A stretch of 64,000 nucleotides of DNA. Origin: Shewanella sp. CG12_big_fil_rev_8_21_14_0_65_47_15. Lineage in GTDB: Bacteria > Pseudomonadota > Gammaproteobacteria > Enterobacterales > Shewanellaceae. The stretch lies in NCBI RefSeq assembly GCF_002783505.1, contig NZ_PFGL01000001.1, positions 1-64,000 on the forward strand. Reading direction: 5' to 3'. The notes below the pieces were generated by a model, which saw only the letters and a list, made by a program, of their open reading frames with translations, searched no databases and was not told the DNA's origin. How positions within the stretch are numbered: the first letter of the stretch is position 1; each line of letters opens with the position of its first letter. The translations under genes were made by a program, and so were the position numbers. Positions 1-6,352 of this stretch are shown here, piece by piece.

Positions 1-172
1 ATTTTTGCATTTAATTCTAATTATCTACACTAGCCACACCATACCCACTTGTTACCCCCAGACTTATCCACAAAAGCTTATTTTTAAGGCGCTGCTGATC
101 ACTTTTATATGCTTATATAAGGTAAGAGGCTGTCCAATGGTGCTTAAATTTAGGAGGAATTGAACGAAGAGC

Positions 173-1078
173 TTAACTTGCACTCCAGAGTAATTGTCCG
201 CAGTCGGTAAGATCATAGCCGCCGAGTAGCGCCGCCATTTGCCTTGCGTGCCCGCCCGCTAACATAGTAAAGAGTTGTTGTAGCTGTCGGCGAAAGTAAA
301 TGCTTTGCGGCATAACGAAATCGAATGACTCTTTTATGAGTGGCACGAAGCTTAAGCCACTCTCCAAAGCCACCGATTGACAACCAAAACCGATATCCGC
401 ATCACCTCTGGCAATATACCCCGCAAGTTCACGTTCACTATAGGCGGTGAGCACGACATTGAGCTGATCTAAACGCGCGCCCTGCTTTAATAACCAATGC
501 TCTAAGTGTTGCTGACTCCCAGCCCCTCCCTGACGGCTCACCCAACGCCAAGGCATGCTGGCCACTTTATCTTCCTCTTGGCATCTGTGGTGCATATCGG
601 CACGCATGATTAATCCTTGTTGACGGGAATAGCCGTGCACCATGATCCACTGTTGGTGGTTGTTATAACCTTTAAGCAATGCGGGATGGCGAATATTTCG
701 ATCCTCCATACTCCCCCAATGTAAAGTGCACACATCGGCATATCCCTTTGCCAGCAACTCTAAGCCAAGACGCGAGCCCGTTGCACTATAGCTAATGAGT
801 TCACGACTACCGACCTGCGCCATTAAACGTGCAACTAGCATAGATAAGAGTGGATCATCACTGCCAGTGATCAATAAACGGTCGGTAAGCATGCCACTAT
901 GGCATGAATCCATTACCCAACGGTCAATCAATACCTTGGGAAATAGCCATTTACCGGTAATTTTAGTGGCGGGCAGGATCCTATCATTCGCCATGGCGTA
1001 GACTTTTTTCTCATTAAGATCTAAATACTCGGCCACCTGCTTCGCACTCATGTAGACCAATTCACTGGCAGAAGTCAT
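173..1078 (-). CDS. HTH (excisionase-type) regulator with periplasmic-binding-like domain, fdh-linked
   Basis: A 301-residue putative transcriptional regulator. Residues about 8-52 (VAEYLDLNEKKVYAMAND... through KWLFPKVLIDRWV) form a MerR/excisionase-type DNA-binding domain. The rest resembles a substrate-binding-protein-like ligand domain, as in regulators of molybdenum enzymes (PBP-like/ModA-like family). It is transcribed leftward, 51 bp downstream of fdhD in the same direction, so it may share the fdhD transcript. Its position next to the formate dehydrogenase maturation genes suggests control of that locus; the ligand cannot be read from sequence. AAGGACA lies just ahead of the chosen ATG. 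A second in-frame ATG at codon 10 (MSAKQ) is possible. Confidence 0.75.
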   Translation of the reverse strand: MTSASELVYMSAKQVAEYLDLNEKKVYAMANDRILPATKITGKWLFPKVLIDRWVMDSCHSGMLTDRLLITGSDDPLLSMLVARLMAQVGSRELISYSATGSRLGLELLAKGYADVCTLHWGSMEDRNIRHPALLKGYNNHQQWIMVHGYSRQQGLIMRADMHHRCQEEDKVASMPWRWVSRQGGAGSQQHLEHWLLKQGARLDQLNVVLTAYSERELAGYIARGDADIGFGCQSVALESGLSFVPLIKESFDFVMPQSIYFRRQLQQLFTMLAGGHARQMAALLGGYDLTDCGQLLWSAS

Positions 1079-1129
1079 CTTGTGTCCTTATCCTTCGATT
1101 CACTGTTAGTTCTATACCTATATTGCAGA

Positions 1130-2026
1130 TCAGTTTGTTGAGCAGGTATTCGCATCAAACTCAAGATTCTCACTGCCGTGATAGACTAAAAAATGCCGTC
1201 CCTTAGCACGGGCGATAATGGTAATCCCTAATTGCTGCGCTAGCTCCAATCCCATTTGGGTGACACCACTGCGAGATAGCAAGACAGGAATCCCCATCTT
1301 AGCGACTTTAATCACCATCTCTGAGGTTAAGCGCCCAGTTGTGTAGAAAATTTTGTTATCACCGCGATCCTGCGCCAGCCACATATCACCCGCTAGTGTA
1401 TCTACTGCATTGTGGCGACCTACATCCTCCACAAACGCTCTGATTTGGTCCGCTTCGCACAAGCCACAGCCATGCACAGCCCCAGCATTTTTATAGGTTT
1501 CATTATATTCATTGATATTTTTCAGCAGGCTGTACAGTGTGCTTTGCTTAAGCTGAGGAATTGGTAAGCGAATATCATCCAAGTCTTGCATAAAACTGCC
1601 GTAAACCGTGCCTTGACCACAACCTGAGGTCACTGTTTTTTCAGCGAGTTTCTCATCGAGATCGGCGGTTTGTTCACGGGTGATCACTGCCGCAGAACTC
1701 ACATCCCAATCGACAATAACAGAGTCCAATAGGCTCACATCCGAAATAAAGCCTTGGTTCTTAAGATAACCTAATGCCAGTGACTCAGGTTTTGCACCTA
1801 GGGTCATCAGCGTGACTATCGGGCGCCAGTTCAAATAAACCGTAAGAGGCCGCTCACAGGCAACAAACTTATCCAGTATTTCCCCGGTTTCATCGACGGC
1901 TTTTACGGCAATAGTTAATGGCACTTCGGCCTGGGTTTTAACGAAAGTAAACTGACGCCTTGCTGGCAAATGGCCATTATCTGCATGTAACTGCTTGTCT
2001 AGGCTAGTGCTGTTATCAGAACTCAT
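1130..2026 (-). CDS. fdhD: FdhD, sulfurtransferase for formate dehydrogenase cofactor
   Basis: FdhD transfers sulfur from the IscS cysteine desulfurase to the bis-MGD cofactor of formate dehydrogenase; it acts in the cytoplasm and is required for Fdh activity. The family signature EDVGRHNAVD is present (about residue 200), with the conserved core TGRLTSEMVIK later. The usual CxxC sulfur-relay loop reads SGCGQG here, with one Cys (C136). A different CxxC, HGCGLC (C187/C190), sits just before the EDVGRHNA motif. The start is taken at ATG 2026 (MSSDNS, 298 aa); an ATG at 2065 would add 13 residues, and neither has a strong ribosome site. It is divergent from the DUF3305 operon. Confidence 0.9.
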   Translation of the reverse strand: MSSDNSTSLDKQLHADNGHLPARRQFTFVKTQAEVPLTIAVKAVDETGEILDKFVACERPLTVYLNWRPIVTLMTLGAKPESLALGYLKNQGFISDVSLLDSVIVDWDVSSAAVITREQTADLDEKLAEKTVTSGCGQGTVYGSFMQDLDDIRLPIPQLKQSTLYSLLKNINEYNETYKNAGAVHGCGLCEADQIRAFVEDVGRHNAVDTLAGDMWLAQDRGDNKIFYTTGRLTSEMVIKVAKMGIPVLLSRSGVTQMGLELAQQLGITIIARAKGRHFLVYHGSENLEFDANTCSTN

Positions 2027-2326
2027 AGTGCTACCGCTTAACGAATGATGGCCAGAGCATAGCAATATTTGTACCTAGGTATAAAACTAGGGGTTAAATG
2101 CGTGATCTGCCGCAATTCAGGCTAAACACTTGGACGTTTATGTCCCAGACAAAATGACCAACTAGACAAAATGTCTCAAGCTTATGCTTATTTTGATGAT
2201 CTACTTCAAACTAATACCCCATGTTTGCTGGCACCAATATTGCAGTGACCTTTTATCCTAGTTTGTTGGTGAAAACGATCCGCAATTTAATGGAGCGTTC
2301 GCCAACTCAGTTGAAACGGAGACACA
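2027..2326. promoter_or_regulatory. Divergent promoter region fdhD / DUF3305 operon with operator-like inverted repeat
   Basis: This roughly 300-bp divergent intergenic region holds two direct copies of AGACAAAATG (2147-2156 and 2164-2173), 17 bp apart. The second extends into a 13-bp inverted repeat, AGACA-aaa-TGTCT (2164-2176). Such an arrangement fits an operator for a dimeric regulator, perhaps the HTH protein encoded at 173-1078. Which protein binds it is inference; no FNR or ArcA consensus was convincing. A short + strand ORF in this interval overlaps DUF3305 in another frame and is not taken as a gene. Confidence 0.35.
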
Positions 2327-2794
2327 ATGCAACATACAACGAGTGTTTGGCCCATGTACGTTTCACTCCGAAAAGTAGAGAAACTGATTGGCCGCTGGAC
2401 TTCAGTACAGTGGGAAATTGAGCACTTACTCCCAGCTACCCACGAAGCTCCCAAAGGCTCAACCTTAGTGTTACTTGAGCTGCATAAGGATGAGCGCGCT
2501 AGCTATCGCATCAATCTCGATATGGATAATGCCATGTTGTACTTAGTCTGCGATGAAAAGGCAGACGGTACTTGGGTGCCAGCTTTACTCTCTGCGGATC
2601 AAAACGTCGCGGCGGGATGTCTCGAGGGCAACACTCCCGTGATTAATATGCCCATGCCAGAGGCGATTGCCTGTTGGATAGAAGCTTTTATCACTCAGTA
2701 TGGCGAAGTCGAAATTGCAGCCTATCGTCGTAAGCATGTCGATGGACGCAATAATCAAGGCCCGAGTCGCGATCCTTTGCGGAGTGATACATGA
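2327..2794 (+). CDS. DUF3305 protein, formate dehydrogenase locus
   Basis: A 155-residue protein of the DUF3305 family, which occurs almost only beside formate dehydrogenase genes; its biochemical role is unknown to me. Visible features are a conserved N-terminal segment (VWPMYVSLRKVEKLIGRW) and an acidic middle, with no signal peptide, membrane segment or Cys cluster, so it is probably cytoplasmic. GGAG lies 6-7 bases ahead of the ATG. Its stop overlaps the start of the next gene in ATGA, so translation is probably coupled. It opens the run DUF3305-DUF3306-Fe/S protein-TorD-fdhXABC. A role in maturing or regulating Fdh is inferred from context only. Confidence 0.8.
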   Translation: MQHTTSVWPMYVSLRKVEKLIGRWTSVQWEIEHLLPATHEAPKGSTLVLLELHKDERASYRINLDMDNAMLYLVCDEKADGTWVPALLSADQNVAAGCLEGNTPVINMPMPEAIACWIEAFITQYGEVEIAAYRRKHVDGRNNQGPSRDPLRSDT

Positions 2795-3447
2795 CTGACA
2801 CAGCACCTAAAGCCAGTGGTTTTTTGAGTCGTTGGACTCAGCGCCGTGAACAAGTTACCGCAGAGGAAGCCGCACTCTCGCTCAAACAACCACAGACAAT
2901 CCTTTCTGCACCTCCCGTTGAGTCTGAGTCCGAAGTCGGGGCTAGCATCACAGCCGACACAGTTACAATACAACAACCATTGGACGAGCCAAACCGCATT
3001 CTAACGGCTGAAGATCTGCCTAATCCTGAAGAGATCGAAATTGGCGGTAGCTTTGCCAGCTTTATGGGGACCAATGTTGACCCTGCTGCAAAAACAGCAG
3101 CCCTGCGTGCACTATGGAAACAACCACATTTCAATGAGATAGATGGCCTTTTAGAGTATGCGCTCGACTACAGCAATCAGCCTAAGCTCAGCCCCGAAGT
3201 TTCAGCCGAATTGGCACAGAAAGTATTTCGTTATATCACCAAAGACAGCAATGAATCAGACGAAGAGTCGATCTTAGCCGAAAATGTGGCGTCAAACGTC
3301 CCAGAAAATGCAATGGAATCAAAAAACAGTGATGTCGAAACCGAATTAGCAACAGCTACGATTGCGGACAATTTGGATGGGGAGACTGATGACCTACCCC
3401 AAAATGCACCAGAGCCCTCAGCGCAAGTGCAAAAGCCAGTTGTTTAA
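2791..3447 (+). CDS. DUF3306 protein, formate dehydrogenase locus
   Basis: A 218-residue hydrophilic protein of the DUF3306 family, the usual neighbour of DUF3305. The recognisable core is roughly residues 1-20 (GFLSRWTQRREQV) and 85-145 (the AALRALWKQPHFNEIDGLLEYALDY region). The C-terminal third is acidic, low-complexity and probably disordered. It overlaps DUF3305 by four bases. There is no export signal or cofactor motif. It may be a chaperone or adaptor in Fdh assembly, but that rests only on gene order. A 168-bp gap separates it from the Fe-S gene. Confidence 0.8.
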   Translation: MTDTAPKASGFLSRWTQRREQVTAEEAALSLKQPQTILSAPPVESESEVGASITADTVTIQQPLDEPNRILTAEDLPNPEEIEIGGSFASFMGTNVDPAAKTAALRALWKQPHFNEIDGLLEYALDYSNQPKLSPEVSAELAQKVFRYITKDSNESDEESILAENVASNVPENAMESKNSDVETELATATIADNLDGETDDLPQNAPEPSAQVQKPVV

Positions 3448-3615
3448 TGTCAGTTTAGCTAATTTTTATGTCCATAACTTTGGTATGTGAATTGCTGTGC
3501 TAAGGGATAAAACTTAGATAAAAGCAGAAAAGGCAATGACTTACTATCAAATTACCGCCTAAATCTGCAGTGATACAGCTAAAGGAACAGCCAAAGTACT
3601 GTTCAGGAACGCAAT

Positions 3616-5292
3616 GTGAGCACTCATTTGATAACCAATCAAAACCAAGACGCACTCAAACAAGTGCGGCAACATGTGTTAGCACAGACACAGATTTTAC
3701 AGAATCTGATCCCACCCACGGTGAGTTACGCCACCGAGGGTACTGTGCTCATTATCGGTCCAGAGGATCTTGCACGCCTAGCCGCGGACAAATTGTCCAC
3801 TATGGCAAGTCGAGTGATTTTGGCTAACGAAGCGATTACCAGTCAGGATGAAGCCCACCTCGAACGCGTGATGGCGGCGGCAACCGCTGTCGAAAGCTAC
3901 TACAACAAACTCATTGGCGTAAAAGGCTTTTTAGGCCAATTCCAAGTCAGTGTTGAACATCAAGATGGCGCGGCCGAACTCAGTTTAGTTGCCATTCGCA
4001 AACCCCATTTCGATATAGTGCTCGATTTGAGCAGCACAGCTTGCTTGAACTTAGAAATGCTGCCACCCGGTTATTTCTACGTAGGCCAAGACGCCGCGAA
4101 ACTCGAAGATGCGCTTGCGCAAATTCCTGAATTAGTCGGCCAATTTGATAAACCGCGCTACGTGAAAATCAATGCCGATCTATGTGCCCACGATCGCAAT
4201 GGCATTAATGGTTGTAATCGTTGCCTTAACTTCTGCCCAGCCGATGCGATCAGCAGTATCGCAAAGAAAATTGAAATCGACCCCTATCTTTGCCACGGCG
4301 CGGGCAGTTGTACCAGCGCTTGCCCAACGGGTGCTATCAGTTACGACTTACCGACGCCACAGGCTTTACACTCATACCTGAATAAAATCGTCAGCCGCTT
4401 CCGCGAGCAAGCCCAAACCGCACCGGTGATCTTGTTCCACGACAATGCCGTCGGCGCCGACTTTATTACCGCAGAGTTAGCCGGTGACATCATTCCCGTC
4501 GCCCTTGAAGAAATAACCGTTGCTAGCCTAGATCATTGGCTGTCGGTCCTCGCTTGGGGCGCGCGCCAAGTGTTAGTCCTCAACACCGACGCGACGGCAC
4601 CAACCCTAACGCAAATGCTTAAAGGCGAACTTTCGTTAGCCAACAGTATTTTAGATGAGATGGGCCAGCCGCAACGTATCAGCCTTATCGATCCGAGCAT
4701 GCTTAGTAATTTACATCCAATGCTCGATATCAGTTTAGATTGGCCCGTGATCGTGCCGGCTGCATTTGCCTCGACCACCAAACGCAACACACTATTTGAG
4801 GCGATAGACCACCTCAATAGCCAAGCGGGTGAAATCGATACTTGTCTGGGGCTCAGCAACATCCCCTTTGGCAAAGTCAGCGTCAATGTCGAGAAATGCA
4901 CTCTCTGTATGTCCTGCGTGGCAATTTGCCCAACCATGGCATTACAGGATGGTGGCGACAAACCTGCGCTACACTTCATTGAACAAAACTGTGTGCAATG
5001 TGGTTTATGTGAGGCGGCCTGTCCTGAGAAAGTGATTAGCCTAACTCCGCAAATTAATTTTGATAAAGCTGCCCGTCAGCAACAACACACCCTGAAAGAA
5101 GAAGCTCCCTTCGAATGCATTCGCTGCGGCGCTCCTTTTGCGACCCAATCTATGGTGCATCGGATGCTGGATATGGTCGGTGCACACAGCGCATTTTCAG
5201 CCAATATCGAGCGCTTGAAGATGTGTGGCGACTGCCGGGTAAAAGACATGTTTGAAGACATTCTTCAAGATCCTGAAAAGCAACTGCGATAA
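3616..5292 (+). CDS. Multi-[4Fe-4S] ferredoxin-like protein of the formate dehydrogenase locus
   Basis: A 558-residue soluble iron-sulfur protein. Two ferredoxin-type modules are visible. The first is at residues 190-240 (C190, C200xxC203xxxC207, then C226, C232xxxC236). The second is at 428-470, with two complete CxxCxxCxxxCP sets (C428/431/434/438 and C459/462/465/469). A Cys-free domain of about 170 residues between them recalls MvhD/HdrA-associated domains. The C-terminus has two CxxC pairs (C501/C504, C537/C540) that look like a zinc or extra metal site. No signal peptide, so probably cytoplasmic. The GTG start is chosen because AGGA precedes it. Its position suggests electron transfer to or from Fdh, or cofactor maturation; neither is demonstrated. 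Confidence 0.8.
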   Translation: MSTHLITNQNQDALKQVRQHVLAQTQILQNLIPPTVSYATEGTVLIIGPEDLARLAADKLSTMASRVILANEAITSQDEAHLERVMAAATAVESYYNKLIGVKGFLGQFQVSVEHQDGAAELSLVAIRKPHFDIVLDLSSTACLNLEMLPPGYFYVGQDAAKLEDALAQIPELVGQFDKPRYVKINADLCAHDRNGINGCNRCLNFCPADAISSIAKKIEIDPYLCHGAGSCTSACPTGAISYDLPTPQALHSYLNKIVSRFREQAQTAPVILFHDNAVGADFITAELAGDIIPVALEEITVASLDHWLSVLAWGARQVLVLNTDATAPTLTQMLKGELSLANSILDEMGQPQRISLIDPSMLSNLHPMLDISLDWPVIVPAAFASTTKRNTLFEAIDHLNSQAGEIDTCLGLSNIPFGKVSVNVEKCTLCMSCVAICPTMALQDGGDKPALHFIEQNCVQCGLCEAACPEKVISLTPQINFDKAARQQQHTLKEEAPFECIRCGAPFATQSMVHRMLDMVGAHSAFSANIERLKMCGDCRVKDMFEDILQDPEKQLR

Positions 5293-5302
5293 GAGATCCG
5301 CT

Positions 5303-5980
5303 ATGACCGAATCAGTAAGACAAGTTTCAGAAAACGATCAGTTGAGAGCCGATATCTATCAACTGTTAGCCGCCCTATTACGCCGCCATCCCAGCCCTGA
5401 ATTGCTGCACTTTTTGGCTAATCTTGAAATCGATGCCAATGAAGACAACGAGATGACCAAGGCTTGGCTATCCCTGCAGCTCGCGGCGCAACAGTTCAGC
5501 AGTGAACAGCTAGAAGACGAATATTTTGCCCTATTCCTCGGCGTGGGTTGTGGTGAGATCTTGCCCTATGGCAGTTGGTTTATGACAGGCTCATTAATGG
5601 ATAAACCCCTAGCGCTGCTGCGCCAAGACTTAATGCAATTGGGGTTTGAGCGCGAAGACAATGTCAAAGAACCCGAAGATCATGTTGCCGCCCTGTGTGA
5701 AGTCATGGGGACTCTGATTTTAGAAGCACCGAGTTATCGCCAACTCTCCTTTTACCAGCGCCATATCGGTAGTTGGATCGGCCGTTTCTGTGACAATTTA
5801 GCCAAGGCGCCAAGTGCGGCGTTTTACGCCACGGTTGCACAGCTGGCAAAAGCCTTTTTCGAGATGGAAGCCAGCGCGTTTGAGCAATTGAGTTTAGATA
5901 TCCCCGTCAATTGCCCGGGCAGTGCCGACTTACAACCGGCCACAAGTGATTTAGAAAAACAAGTGGAATTCGTTAACTAG
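5303..5980 (+). CDS. TorD-family molybdoenzyme chaperone
   Basis: A 225-residue all-helical cytoplasmic chaperone of the TorD/DmsD/NarJ group. These proteins bind the Tat leader of a molybdoenzyme precursor and keep it from export until cofactor is inserted. The family signature is seen in DEYFALFLGVGCGEILPYGSWFM (residues about 72-94), followed by EPEDHVAALCEVM, the usual (E)PxDH motif. The start is ATG 5303 after AAGAGA; a longer frame reading back into the Fe-S gene is rejected. It is 10 bp downstream of that gene and 157 bp upstream of the first fdhX. It most likely serves FdhA, and there is no second chaperone for the second set. Confidence 0.88.
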   Translation: MTESVRQVSENDQLRADIYQLLAALLRRHPSPELLHFLANLEIDANEDNEMTKAWLSLQLAAQQFSSEQLEDEYFALFLGVGCGEILPYGSWFMTGSLMDKPLALLRQDLMQLGFEREDNVKEPEDHVAALCEVMGTLILEAPSYRQLSFYQRHIGSWIGRFCDNLAKAPSAAFYATVAQLAKAFFEMEASAFEQLSLDIPVNCPGSADLQPATSDLEKQVEFVN

Positions 5981-6137
5981 ACCCGATAGCGCGCACTATG
6001 CGCTTTGGTTCCACTTGCCATGTTTTTGTACAAAGGTGAGCACATTCACCTTAGACAGAAGAAAGAAAGCCTAAGCTTTCGCAATAACCGAGGTGGTCAC
6101 GCTTGTACCACCTTATCTAGTAACACAAGGAGACACT

Positions 6138-6335
6138 ATGAAGAAGCAAGCTTCCGACATGGGCCGTCGCCAACTGCTTAAAGCATTGGCGCTGGGCAGT
6201 GCGGCGGGGGCGGTAGCCACTGTGAGCGGTCAGGCATTAGCCTCAACGCCAACGGTCGCCCCTACCGAACCTAAGAGCGAGAACTATCGCGAAACCGACC
6301 ATATTCGTAGTTACTATGCGTCGCTTAAAAACTAA
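6138..6335 (+). CDS. Formate dehydrogenase region Tat-target small protein, copy 1
   Basis: A 65-residue protein starting MKKQASDMGRRQLLKALALG, a twin-arginine-type leader with a hydrophobic core and AxA-like cleavage (QALAS). A short polar tail follows, ending HIRSYYASLKN. It belongs to the small 'formate dehydrogenase region TAT target' family, found directly before fdhA. It has a strong AAGGAG site seven bases before ATG. It is 17 bp ahead of fdhA and is duplicated at 11278. It is probably exported with the Fdh complex as an accessory or structural peptide; the function is unknown. Confidence 0.8.
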   Translation: MKKQASDMGRRQLLKALALGSAAGAVATVSGQALASTPTVAPTEPKSENYRETDHIRSYYASLKN

Positions 6336-6352
6336 CGAGAGGAGAGTATGTG

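Noticed and set aside
2221..2421. 66-codon + strand frame ahead of DUF3305
   Set aside because: Overlaps the DUF3305 start in another frame, no ribosome site and no recognisable protein.
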